Below are positions 23,401-54,100 of a DNA stretch of 64,000 nt, one piece after another (position 1 is the stretch's first letter; every line of letters begins with the position of its first letter). A program made the position numbers and the translations under genes. The notes beneath the pieces are model-generated. The model was not told where the DNA came from. It ran no database searches and was given only the letters and a program-made list of their open reading frames with translations. The stretch comes from Opisthocomus hoazin (Eukaryota > Chordata > Aves > Opisthocomiformes > Opisthocomidae): positions 76,571,403-76,635,402 of the forward strand of contig NC_134419.1 of NCBI RefSeq assembly GCF_030867145.1, read 5' to 3'.

Positions 23401-24948
23401 ACCCCGTAACAGCCTTGCTGGTGCAAGGAGTTACAGGTCCCACAGGCTGTCTGGCAGCCACTTGCAATTTATGCCTTGCCTTTGTGACAGGATGTTCTTT
23501 AATATGTACCAACAACACTGAATTAATTCACTTATACTCTTAAACCAAATGAAAATATAAAACCTGATGCACAGTAACCAGTGTTCTGTTGATGGGTAAA
23601 AAAACACAATATAAGTTTTAATTTAGCAAGCACCGATATAGGCTGCTTCCTTTTTGTCTTTCAGGCAAGTTACAGCTTGCCATGATTACTGCTGCCACTT
23701 GTGAGAACCGTATTGAAGCTACTGCGTTCAGAGCTTTGATTCTGTATCAAAAGCACAAACTTTGCAATATACCAACCAATTCAATCAGTAAAACACCGTT
23801 TCCAGTTCCAATGTCAAGCACAGAGCTGTCAAGGGGAACCTGGTGTTTTTCCAGCCATCTGATTATGCGAGCCATGCTTTCTTCTCCGAACCTGTGGAAA
23901 ATGAGGGCTCAGGTAATCAAGACAGCGAAAGCACGCAAAAAGTACAGCAAATTTATGTCATCGCTCCCTCTCTCCAGCTTTTGCAAAGCGTCTCTTACTG
24001 AAGCACCTCGGTAGCAACTGCCATAGCTCACACTCCACGTTTGCTTTGTTGAAGTTGAAATGAATCACGTGGCCTTACAACTCACAGAAACACCCACTCT
24101 GGGAGGCGAAACCCTTCATATGTTAAAAAAGAAGACAGCACTGTCAACTTGCCTAGTTAAACCTGAGCTCAGGGGTAAAACAGGCATTTATTAGCAACCA
24201 CACACCACCACGGCCAGCTCGCTTTCTGCGTAACGACAGTTGTCCAAGTGCAACTTAGAAATCTGCATTGCACAACCGGGCAAGGGAGGAATTGGTGGCT
24301 TCCAGGTTAAACTTCCCCACCCTTCTGCCAACCTCCAGAAGTACTCCGTGACCCACCGAACTGCTGGCTGTGCTTCTGCAGTGTCTGTTTTACACACAAA
24401 GAATAGGAACGCTCTGGCAGAGTTATTTTATTTACCAAATTTCCCCGGCGTCTCCGATATCTTGGAAAGTTTGCAGTTCCCTTTCATAGGCAGCATCCCA
24501 GCTAGAGTCGGGGGGAAAGGACAGAGATATTGCAATTAGCGCTTGGAAAAGGTTTAGATTAAGGAGTAGGGGGGGAGGAAAAAAGGGCGGGAAGGCTGGA
24601 CCTATGCAGCGGTGGCACTTTACGCCCCCTGCATCACCCAGATTGGCGAGTTTCTCGGGAGCACGCTGTCCGCCAGGCACCGAGCCGGCGATGCCCAGCG
24701 AGGGAAGGCGGAGGGTTAGCAGAGGGGAGCACCTGGGGCCCGGCCCGGGCCTCCTGCACCCCGGGCCGCGGCCCCGGGCAGCTGCCGGGAGGAACCCCCA
24801 GCCCGGGCCGCCGCCGCTTCCCGACCCCCCCCCCCCCGCCCGCCGCCACTACTCACTGCTCTCTGGTGCCCAGCACCGAGGGGCTGAAGGGCTCCTCCCC
24901 GCTCCCCGGCCCCACCGGGCGCCCGGGCCGCTCCCCCGCCACCGCCAT
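17346..24948 (-). CDS. EEF1AKMT2: EEF1AKMT2 (METTL10), eEF1A lysine methyltransferase 2, complete coding region
   Basis: A SAM-dependent seven-beta-strand methyltransferase. In the family (human METTL10, yeast Efm4) it methylates one lysine of translation elongation factor eEF1A in the cytosol. The coding exons on the minus strand are 24948-24857, 24501-24436, 23891-23777, 19836-19729, 18470-18254 and 17473-17346. They sum to 726 nt, which is 241 codons plus TAG, with every splice phase consistent. SAM-binding motif I VLDIGTGNG is at about residues 77-85, the acidic residue after strand 2 is in GID at 101-103, and the family signature DKGTFDAI is at 146-153. The start ATG has G at -3 and G at +4; the frame is open further upstream, but this ATG gives the expected short N-terminus. 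It is divergent from ABRAXAS2 across 552 bp. Oddities: the donor of exon 3 is GTTGGT, and the C-terminus runs about 11 residues past the FQ where I recall mammalian proteins nearly ending. The identification is firm; exon edges are by eye. Confidence 0.95.
18254..18470 (-). CDS. EEF1AKMT2: EEF1AKMT2 coding exon 5
   Basis: This 217-nt exon encodes residues 128-199, with the DKGTFDAI signature and the strand/helix segment FFLITSCNWTKEEL typical of the Efm4/METTL10 family. The acceptor is GGTTTAG|G and the donor is GAAG|GTAAGC. Confidence 0.95.
18641..19010 (-). mobile_element. CR1 LINE 3' end in EEF1AKMT2 intron 5
   Basis: It begins with ATCATAGAACCATAGAATCA (inverted tail octamers), then GGTTGGAAGGGACCTTTAAA and the inverted ORF2 C-terminus with indels. 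Its sense strand is the same as the host gene's. It lies between coding exons 4 and 5. Confidence 0.85.
19274..19400 (-). mobile_element. Short CR1 3' tail
   Basis: ATCACAGGATCACAGGATGG followed by GAGGTTGGAAGGGACCTCT is an inverted CR1 3' UTR. It decays after about 125 bp. It lies in EEF1AKMT2 intron 5, left of the A18 run at 19539-19556. Confidence 0.75.
19539..19556. repeat. A18 homopolymer
   Basis: A run of 18 A lies in an intron of EEF1AKMT2. No retrocopy was recognised next to it. Confidence 0.9.
19729..19836 (-). CDS. EEF1AKMT2: EEF1AKMT2 coding exon 4
   Basis: This is a phase-0, 108-nt exon encoding residues 92-127 (AKSGYTNLTGIDYSPSAIQL and onward to NIKLK). The acceptor is GTCTAG and the donor is AAG|GTAAGT. 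The GID aspartate is the expected contact to the SAM ribose. Confidence 0.94.
19837..23776 (-). other. EEF1AKMT2 intron 3
   Basis: A 3.9-kb intron between the exon with SAM motif I and the following exon. No transposon was recognised. It holds a region open on both strands (21386-21849) whose products I do not recognise. Confidence 0.7.
23777..23891 (-). CDS. EEF1AKMT2: EEF1AKMT2 coding exon 3 (SAM motif I)
   Basis: This 115-nt exon encodes residues 54-91, including the SAM-binding loop VLDIGTGNG. The acceptor is TTCCACAG|G. The donor TTG|GTTGGT is weak against the GTRAGT consensus, but the next exon (AKSGY) continues the family sequence exactly. Confidence 0.92.
24436..24501 (-). CDS. EEF1AKMT2: EEF1AKMT2 coding exon 2
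   Basis: This 66-nt exon encodes WDAAYERELQTFQDIGDAG and then EIW. The acceptor is CTAG|C and the donor is TG|GTAAAT. The family has a near-identical segment just before the methyltransferase core. Confidence 0.94.
24857..24948 (-). CDS. EEF1AKMT2: EEF1AKMT2 coding exon 1
   Basis: It encodes residues 1-30 plus two bases (start MAVAGERPG, end LGTRE). The donor reads CA|GTGAGT. The exon is very GC-rich and lies inside the CpG island. The stretch PFSPSVLGTRE matches the family's conserved N-terminal motif. Confidence 0.92.
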
Positions 24949-25190
24949 GCCCGGCCCGGAAGCACCTCGGCACCATAGAGAGCAGCGGAGAGAGGGCCCC
25001 GCCCCGCCCCGCCGCCGCTCTGGCGCTTGGAGGACTCCCGCTCGCTGCCCGCCGGGAGCGCGGCCCCGTGCAGCCCTGGGGGGGGGGGGAAGAAGTCCCT
25101 CAAAAAAATGGCAGCGTCCTATGGTTTTGTTTCCAAGGAACGGCAGAGGAGCGGATTGCCATCGCCGCAGTCCACATGGATCACCTAAAA

Positions 25191-25202
25191 CCTCCGCCAT
25201 CT
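25191..25202 (-). promoter_or_regulatory. YY1-type motif
   Basis: On the minus strand it reads AGATGGCGGAGG, matching the YY1 core AANATGGCGGC except at the last position. A second GTCATGGCGGCT overlaps the ABRAXAS2 initiator at 25498-25509. YY1 sites overlapping or just downstream of the start are common in TATA-less promoters. Confidence 0.45.
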
Positions 25203-25400
25203 CCTGAGAAAGGATTGACGCTGGTCGTCGGTCACCAATTCCAAATTCCGCAAGCGCGTTTGCTTTCACGGGGCTTGCTGGGAGACGTCTCAGCCCCGCG
25301 CTCCGCGGTTTGCTGTCGAACCGGCAGCGGCTCCGGCCGCAGAAGCCGGGAACGGGGCTCTGCTTCTCGGCGGGACCCCGGTTCACCGCCCCGCAGCCGG

Positions 25401-25420
25401 ACTACAGCTCCCAGCAGCCC
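25401..25420 (+). promoter_or_regulatory. ZNF143/THAP11-type (SBS) motif
   Basis: The sequence ACTACAGCTCCCAGCAGCCC is close to the known consensus ACTACAATTCCCAGMATGC, with the ACTACA and TCCCAG blocks intact. It sits about 80 bases before the ABRAXAS2 start, a typical position in vertebrate bidirectional promoters. Confidence 0.6.
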
Positions 25421-25500
25421 CCGCGCCGCTGCCGGAAGCGGGCGGGCCGCGGGGGGGCGCGCGGTGGCTTGTGGGATCGGCGGCGGCGGTGGTCTCCGTC

Positions 25501-46740
<21,240 letters not shown>

Positions 46741-47038
46741 TAGGGGGGGAAAAAACAAAACAAACACGACACTGTTTTTTCATCGTTGTTACAGAGAGAC
46801 TTTGGGGATTCAACCTGGAGGAAATGGACTACACAGGATTACTGTGCACACGAAATGTAGAAGACTTGCACTAGATGGTTTATTCACCTTGTGATACATT
46901 TTGCAAGTTTTATAATGGAATCATTAGGATAATCAAGTTGTACTAATACTGATGAGGTTCATGGATGTACTGGTAAACTTAGGCAAAATGACATTTATAG
47001 AGATCTTGTAGCTTTTGTTGCTGTATTTTCTTTAAGAC

Positions 47039-47044
47039 AATAAA
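47039..47044 (+). promoter_or_regulatory. Candidate ABRAXAS2 polyadenylation signal (proximal)
   Basis: AATAAA 299 bases after the stop codon, the first canonical hexamer on the plus strand. A second follows at 47146. Confidence 0.45.
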
Positions 47045-47145
47045 TTGGGATGTAGTAACTAAGCACAGTTAGTCTACAAATAATGTTCTCAAATCAAAAC
47101 TTACCTCTTGCACTATCATGCCTTGAATTTTAATTTTTGAAAGGG

Positions 47146-47151
47146 AATAAA
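47146..47151 (+). promoter_or_regulatory. Candidate ABRAXAS2 polyadenylation signal (second)
   Basis: AATAAA about 406 bases after the stop codon. It is an alternative to the 47039 hexamer; which one is used cannot be told from sequence. Confidence 0.4.
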
Positions 47152-47170
47152 TATATCAGCCGCCTTCAAA

Positions 47171-48269
47171 ATAGCTTTCTATGGTAAGCCAAATTGGCCT
47201 TTGCAAGCAAAGAAATTTTGATAATGCTGAGAAGCCTGATTGGAACAGATGTGGTCTACCTTCTTCTAGCAGCATGCTCTTTTAACAGAGAAGGGGTTTC
47301 TTTCAACTTTTTTTACTAGCAGAATGTGTGTATCACTTAAAATGACGGTTGCCTTTTTTTCTGTAAAGGGGGGGAGGGGGACGACGACTGGTAAATCATC
47401 CAAATGAATGTCATAATTATTCTGGTTTCGCTGGGTTTACGACGACTTTATGCCACACTAGCCTCATTCATTGTCTCATTTGTTATTTTAGCATAAATAC
47501 GAAGTGCACATACAGGAGTAAATGACTGACAGAAGTAGTAAATTCCATCATGATTGGACTTTGGAGTCTGCAAATTACAAACATCAGAGACTGCTTCTTG
47601 CGTTTTTATTTGCATCTGAATATTGGATTTACGCTTCTAGATGAGTTATTTTATGTAATGAGTAGGGGATAGGGTAGGAGGAGGTTGTTTGGAGAGTCCC
47701 CTGGGTTTATTACCTCTTTTCCTCTGGGTGAGACGTGTAAATGATTATTTGAATTACAGCTCTTGTCAGAAAATTGCCGTTTGGGATAAATGAAGTGTGG
47801 TATATTTAGAGAATTTCATGTTTGGATGCACTTATTTTTATTTAAATACCGCTTGTATGCTAACGTTGCCCAAAATATGTGAAATTGTGCCACTAAGAAG
47901 TTTGTATTATTGGACTTTATCCCTGATCTGTAAATGAGAAAATACACATTTTAAAATGAGGTTATCTTAAGCATTTATCACTTTGAGGTGTGAATAACCA
48001 CTTCTTTGGTTTACACCCAGAAGAACAAAGCAGTCGCTTAAAAGTTTAAATATATTGGATTTATGAAAGACTCACATTTCAGTATGTATTGTGCGTGGAA
48101 GCAAAGGTCTGTTCGTTGGCCTCTCCTTACCTGTACTAAATTCAGCAAAATGCCTTTGGAAAAAACAAAGATTTTGAGATGTCGAAATCGCCACTCTTCT
48201 ACCGAGCGTTTCCACCTTTACACACCTAGTGGTCTGGTTTAACTATTTGACCTTATTCTCATTAGCCTT
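47171..48269. other. AT-rich downstream flank of ABRAXAS2; possible distal 3' UTR
   Basis: No coding exon or repeat was recognised. A further AATAAA at 48482 would allow a long 3' UTR isoform of about 1.75 kb. Confidence 0.45.
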
Positions 48270-48420
48270 AACTGGACGCGGTTTGTCCTCGAGTGTTGCG
48301 ATCCGTTCGGCAGAGACCCGGCTCCGCGCTGCCGCTGCCCGGCGGCGGGCACCTCGGCTCGGGTGCGGTGGGCGCGCGCGTGCCGGAGCCAGAATGGACA
48401 AGAAGGCAGCGACCGTTTTT
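48270..48420. promoter_or_regulatory. Small isolated CpG-rich patch downstream of ABRAXAS2
   Basis: GC- and CpG-rich sequence (GCGGCGGGCACCTCGGCTCG, GGGCGCGCGCGTGCCGG) stands out from AT-rich surroundings 1.5 kb after the ABRAXAS2 stop. It opens a plus-strand frame of 137 codons (48293-48706) with no recognised similarity. It may be a promoter of a non-coding transcript, or only a GC-rich remnant. Confidence 0.3.
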
Positions 48421-48840
48421 ATTTTTATTCCGCGCAGAAACCTGCGAAATGTACATCTCTGACAAAGCAGTTAAATGTGACAATAAAACCTTATTTAATC
48501 CTGTAATTTATATTTTCGTATTTGTCAGGTTCCGTGGCGGTGAAATAACTCACCAGAAGGCAGAAAGGGGCGATCTGTTCAAGCTAGGCTGGTGGAAGGA
48601 GCGAGAGGGCGATCGGGCAGACGGGGAGGAGGTAGCGCTGCGCCGTGCCCAGTGCGTTCCTGCGGTTACGCTGATACAAAGCTCCCTGAGTTCGGGAGTC
48701 TCTTAGTAACAAAAAGTGTCGTAAGTTCTGCTTGGTTTTACGTAGAACAGGTGGGTGATCGGAGGTGGAAGGGGTATGTCATCGTGCCCTCCGGGCTAGT
48801 GCCTGTCTGCAGGTACTTTTTTGCTGTAACTGCATACTCG

Positions 48841-49462
48841 GAAGAACAAAGGAGCTGGTTTTATTCATTTGTTTTTTAATTTAGATAATATCCTGGTAAA
48901 AATACATGCGAATGGGCTTTGCAGTTTTCATTACGGTCGCGTTAAAAATGATGATGTTGGGTTGTGATCCCTCTGAAGGCAATAGGGAGCAGCTTTAATC
49001 CTAAAGAAAGCCGAAGATTCTTGCCCGTGAAGTACCAGGTTTTGTACTCAGAAGAACAAAGGAGCTGGTTTTATTTATTTGTTTTTTAATTTAGATAATA
49101 TCCTGGTAAAAATACATGCGAATGGGCTTTGCAGTTTTCATTACGGTCGCGTTAAAAATGATGATGTTGGGTTGTGATCCCTCTGAAGGCAATAGGGAGC
49201 AGCTTTAATCCTAAAGAAAGCCGAAGATTCTTGCCCGTGAAGTACCAGGTTTTGTACTCAGAAGAACAAAGGAGCTGGTTTTATTTATTTGTTTTTTAAT
49301 TTAGATAATATCCTGGTAAAAATACATTCAAATGGACTTGGCAGTTTTCATTATGGTCGCGTTAAAAATGATGATGTTGGGTTGTGATCCCTCTGAAGTC
49401 AACAGGGAGCAGCTTTAGTCCTAAAGAAAGCCGAAGCTTCTTGCCCGTGAAGTACCAGGTTT
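48841..49462. repeat. 210-bp tandem triplication
   Basis: Three direct copies begin GAAGAACAAAGGAGCTGG at 48841, 49051 and 49261. Copies 1 and 2 differ at one of 210 positions (C to T in the TTATTCATTT word). Copy 3 (about 202 bp) differs from copy 2 at about nine positions. The unit is unique-looking non-coding sequence, not a recognised transposon. Confidence 0.93.
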
Positions 49463-50423
49463 CCACGTCTGACGCACGGAGAGGTCTTCTTGGTGATTCT
49501 CAGGGGCGCAAAACCCAGCAGCAAGACCTGTAGCAACGTCCGCTCGCTAACGGGTAGGCGGCATCGAAGAAAAGCTGCCAAAAACTGGCATCTGTGCCTT
49601 TTCATTCAAAATCCTGTAGTTTCTCTGATACAATCAAAGATTTTCTTCGGTTTGACTGCTGTGAGAAGCCTAGAATTGCCGTTTCCTTTATTTCCAAATT
49701 TAATTTGATGGTTTTTTTCCCCTGATTGTTTATAGCTGTAAAAACAGGAGCGCACCATATGGAAAGTCGCAGTAAGTTAGAACTATCACATATGCTTACA
49801 AAAGAAAGCATCACCAAATATTTCTGAAATAAGCTAGGATTGACACTGTGGGATTCTCCAAGCGCTCGGTTTGCTTACGGAGTGGCGTGTGTTGGCAGAA
49901 AGAAGTGTCAGCATCTTTAATTACCACACGTTCACGACCAGGCAGGTTTCGACTCCTTGTCTGGCATCTCGTGACCACGCCGGGGCATTTCACTGACTCT
50001 GACCTCTCCCCAGTTGAAATTTCAAGGGAAGCTGTTGCTTTGTTGTTGCAAAATACCTGAGGAGGTTTCCTGTTCAGTGGAAAGATGCTGCAGATCGTAC
50101 TTAACATAACTAAGATCAGTAAGCTTTGTGTTCTCTTGTTTGGCCTCTTTTATTTAGGGTACGCCTTTTTGCTTGGTCAGTGCTTGTCTCTTTGATTTGT
50201 CCGTCAGTAACTTGGCTTTTTTTGGTGCTGCAGACACCTGCCAGGTTTATTTTAAGCCTTTTGATAACAGACTTGCTTGGCTTGGTTCTTCCATGGCTGC
50301 CTACGAGCAGTCCGTAGATCAGCTTGAAAGGTGTTGAGCTCTGGCTTCCATGGAGAAGAATCATCCCCTGGCTTTCTCGGCATATAAAATCGTGGTGGTT
50401 TCACACATGCATTTCTTTATCAT
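49463..50423. other. No gene recognised
   Basis: Unique-looking sequence between the 210-bp triplication and a CR1. Open frames are under 100 codons without recognisable domains. Confidence 0.5.
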
Positions 50424-51119
50424 ATCACAGAATCACAGAATGTTTGGGGTTGGAAGGGACCTCTGTGGGTCACCCAGTCCAACCCCCTGCCCAAGCAGGG
50501 TCACCCAGAGCAGGCTGCACAGCACCGCGTCCAGGCGGGTCTGGAATATCTCCAGAGAAGGAGACTCCACAGCCTCCCTGGGCAGCCTGGGCCAGGGCTC
50601 CGTCACCCTCAGAGGGAAGAAGTTCTTCCTCGTGTTCAGCTGGAGCTTCCTCTGCTTCAGTTTGTGCCCATTGCCCCTTGTCCTGTCGCTGGGCACCACT
50701 GGAAGGAGTCTGGCCCCGTCCTCCTGACACCCACCCTGCAGATATTTAGAGGCATTTATAAGGTCCCCTCTGAGCCTTCTCTTCTCCAGGCTGAACAAGC
50801 CCAGCTCCCTCAGCCTCTCCTCGTAGGAGAGATGGTCCAGTCCCCTCACCATACTCATAGTCCTCCACTGGACTCTCTCCAGTAGCTCCTCATCTTTCTT
50901 GAACTGGGGAGCCCAGAACTGGACACAGCACTGCAGATGGGGCCTCACCAGGGCAGAGTAGAGCAGGAGGAGAACCTCCCTCGACCTGCTGGCCACTCTC
51001 CTCTTGATGCACCTCAGGATCCCATTGGCGTTCTTGGCAGCCAGGGCACACTGCTGGCTCGTGGTCAACTTGTCATCCACCAGCACTCCCAGGTCCCTCT
51101 CCACAGAGCTGCTCTCCAC
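50424..51119 (-). mobile_element. CR1 LINE 3' fragment, minus orientation
   Basis: It has an inverted tail (ATCACAGAATCACAGAATG) and a single open ORF2 C-terminal frame from [13 protein letters not shown] to GDPQRSLPT. The 5' truncation at 51119 abuts an AT-rich run of TATATA words (51121-51150) and a short TG repeat. Confidence 0.9.
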
Positions 51120-51176
51120 TTTTATATACATATATAAATATATATGCACTTACACATGTCTGTGTGTGTGTTTGCA

Positions 51177-54100
51177 GGTACATACGCCTTTATACTGCTC
51201 CCTTCCATAGCTTAGAGATTTAGGCAGATAACGAGCTTAGTTAGAGTTTCACCAGTCGCCTGCTCACTATGGGGACACCTGCCCCAGCCTGTGGTCAGAA
51301 CAGTGACGCTGCCACCGCATTGCTCCAGTGTGCATTTGTCACCTCCGAAGGACTCCTGCGAAGCTCTCGCCTCTTCACGTTTTCCACCTCGTCTCACAAG
51401 GTGTGAGAATGCTTCTCCGAATCATTGGCTCCTGTGTTTTCTTACTCCTCGCTCTTGCTGACCTGGAAGTAACCTTCTATTGCAACGCAGCCTCTCAGCT
51501 CCTGTTGCTAATAGGAGAAAAAAGGAGAAATTCCCTCACTGCGAAGAAAAATACCTGCGATTCCTCCCCCAAAATGGGGGAGGAGGGGGCCGAAGGCTGT
51601 TCGTGATGGACAGAGGGGCTACAACAGGTGAAAAACCTCGGTGGTGGTGGTAGGAAGCCAGGCAGCGATGCTCACATTTTAGAGTTGAAAATGGGAACCG
51701 GGATTCTGGAGGAAAGAACAGCTCGGCCCCGGAGATGGCAGCTCCCGCTCCGGAGTCGCGTTCCTTCTGCTCCCTTCCCTGCGGTGAGCCGGCGACGGGT
51801 ACGTGTGTCCTGCCCAGCCCACCAGCCTGCTTCAGTGTGGAGCCTGTGCCGAAGCTCTGCTGCTTCAGTGCTTGAAGGCGACCGTGGTGTCTCACAGCCC
51901 CTGGACAAAGACCTTCATGTCCTACCTAGACCTAGAACAGCGTGCATTAGGAGCTCGACCTTCTCCTTATTTTGAGAGAATTTCAGGTTCAACCTCGCGG
52001 GGCAAGTCCTGCAAAGGAAGATGGGTGTTACAGCAGGTCAGCCGCATCAGCACGTGTTCCCTTCATGAGAGAAGAACCTCATCCCAATCACATTGGCATC
52101 TCTTGGCACCTGATACCAGATCCAGGCGGGTCAGGATTAAATCCTGCAGCAGGCTGTGCCGGTGGGAATCACCGAAGGCAGCTTCTTCATCTTTCTGACC
52201 TTTAAACAAGGTGTTAACTTGCAGCTCCTTGCCTTTTCCCTAGGCATCGTGCAGCGAAAAGAAAATACCTCATTGCCTTTTCCGGGCTTCTTAGGGAAAG
52301 GATGCCCACCCAGCTCTGCGGGAGGAGCTCAAGGCCACCAAGGCCGGGAAAGCTGGGGCTGCAGGTCCCAACTCGCAGGTCGCTGCGGGGGCTTGGTGTT
52401 GATGATCTCCAGGTCTCCTGCAGCCCCGTGGTGCGCAGGGCAGGCTGGGTGGCTCTGCCGGCACCGGGGCCCTTGGTGTTTGCCTGGTACCAAAGAGAAG
52501 AGTTGGTCCTTTCCCTCGTGTGGATCTGCATAACGTGTATTTCCTCTGGTTTTACTGGAGAAGGTGTTGGGAAGGGAAAATCTGAAAATCCTCAAGAGAC
52601 AAGTCAGCAATAGAATAAACAAGTGTTTTGAAATTCTTCCATTCTAAGCAATTTTTTTTTTTCTTTTATCAGAGTTATTTTCCTGCTCAGCATTTTTCTT
52701 CTGGGCAAATCTTTTTTTTTTTTCCAAAGGAGGAAAAATAGTACTGGTAAGGGTTTTCCCTTCAGAAGGCCCGTTTCCACCATGGGGATTGCTCCAACGA
52801 ATGTTTTTGTGCCAGTTTGTCATTTCTAACACATTTTCAAGAGTGAGAAGCTGCTATAGCTGCCATCTCGAAGCTGCGAGCGGAGATCATTGGTGGTCTG
52901 TAGCACTAATAAGGAACAGCTAATTTTAGCCATAAATGGAGCCTTCTTAAATAGAACGTTCTTATTCAAGACTCATGGAAAAGTTCATTAAACAGAATTA
53001 TATTGCTCAAATGCTGTAGCTTTCTAGTCTGAGCAGCAAGAGGTTGGAAGGCAGCACGGAAGGCGCTGCTTGCTGTTCAGATAGTTCCTGTCTGAAGTAA
53101 GCCTGGAGAGAAGCTCCAGTTTGCTCCTCCTGTCTGGACACCTCAAACTCAATTAATGAAGCCATTGCTTCAAGGATCTGTCAGACCTGAGGATAACTCT
53201 GATGTTTGGTGTTAGCTGTAGTTGGCTTTGGGGTTTTTAGGACTTTTATGCTGTTAAAGTCTGTGTAGATGGCTGGTGAAAGCGTTGGGACTAGCGATGC
53301 TGATGTTGGTCTTGCCCCTGGGCAGCGGTGGCTTTGCTCCTGGTGCTGGGCAAACCGACAGCAGAGCGGCTCTTCTCGGAGTCGGGTCTGCGACCCGGGA
53401 AAGGGAAAACCTGTGACACCTCACGGCAGGAGGACGGGTAACGAACGTCCCATGCACAGCTTGGCCTCGGTGCTGGCCGCGAATTAGGAAACAAGTATCT
53501 GTTGTGGATTTGTCTGCTGTGAGCACCGTTTTCCCACTCACCACGGGATTTTGGCAGGTCTGTGTCCTGGAGTCTCCAAGTATCGCTCTGCCAGCAACCA
53601 GCGTTACTGTGAACCTCCACGCGTGGTCGTCGTGGCCCTTGGGTGCTGTGCAGCCTCTCAGCTGAGAGGCAAGGTTCCTGCACAGAAGAGCAAGTTACTC
53701 AGCTTTGGTCATCTGGTTGACCATCTCTGGACAGAAAGCTTCCAGCCCAAATGTATTTCCCTAAGGGTGCTGTGGATTAAGTGAGTGGTGGATGATTTGG
53801 AGATCTCTCCTCACCTACCAGGGAGATCTGTAGATCTGTCTAGAGCAGGCTGGAAGGCTAGGCTAGAAAATAATAGGGTTTTTTTTTTCCTCTCACTATC
53901 TGTTTGACGAGGCTGCCGAAGCAAGCAGGTGGAACGATGCCAGTGTAGAGGAAAAAGGATTCTGGTTTGCTCAGAGCACGAGTTGGACCCCAAAAGTTCC
54001 CAGGAGCTGTGAAGATGGAGAGGGGTGTAAGTCTGGAAGCCAGCCCCAGCTGCTTGTTGAAAGGGGAGCGTGAGCAGGACCGCGGCCCCTCAGCTTCAGC

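Larger units (their letters stand above)
46741..47170 (+). other. ABRAXAS2 3' UTR (at least the proximal part)
   Basis: This is AT-rich non-coding sequence directly after the stop. Canonical AATAAA hexamers lie at 47039-47044 and 47146-47151, with a further one at 48482-48487. Either of the first two would give a UTR of about 0.3-0.45 kb. Longer isoforms are possible. Part of it (46785-47065) resembles a segment of intron 8. Confidence 0.65.

Noticed and set aside
24949-25386. Upstream extension of the EEF1AKMT2 frame to an ATG at 25386
   Set aside because: It is open only because of GC-rich composition. It would overrun the shared promoter and gives an N-terminus unlike the family.
25471-25500. 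Upstream in-frame extension of ABRAXAS2 to a GTG
   Set aside because: It has no ATG and no match to the family. The ATG at 25501 has good context and matches the conserved N-terminus.
48841-49462. CRISPR-like array
   Set aside because: Direct 210-bp repeats without spacers in a vertebrate genome are a simple tandem triplication.
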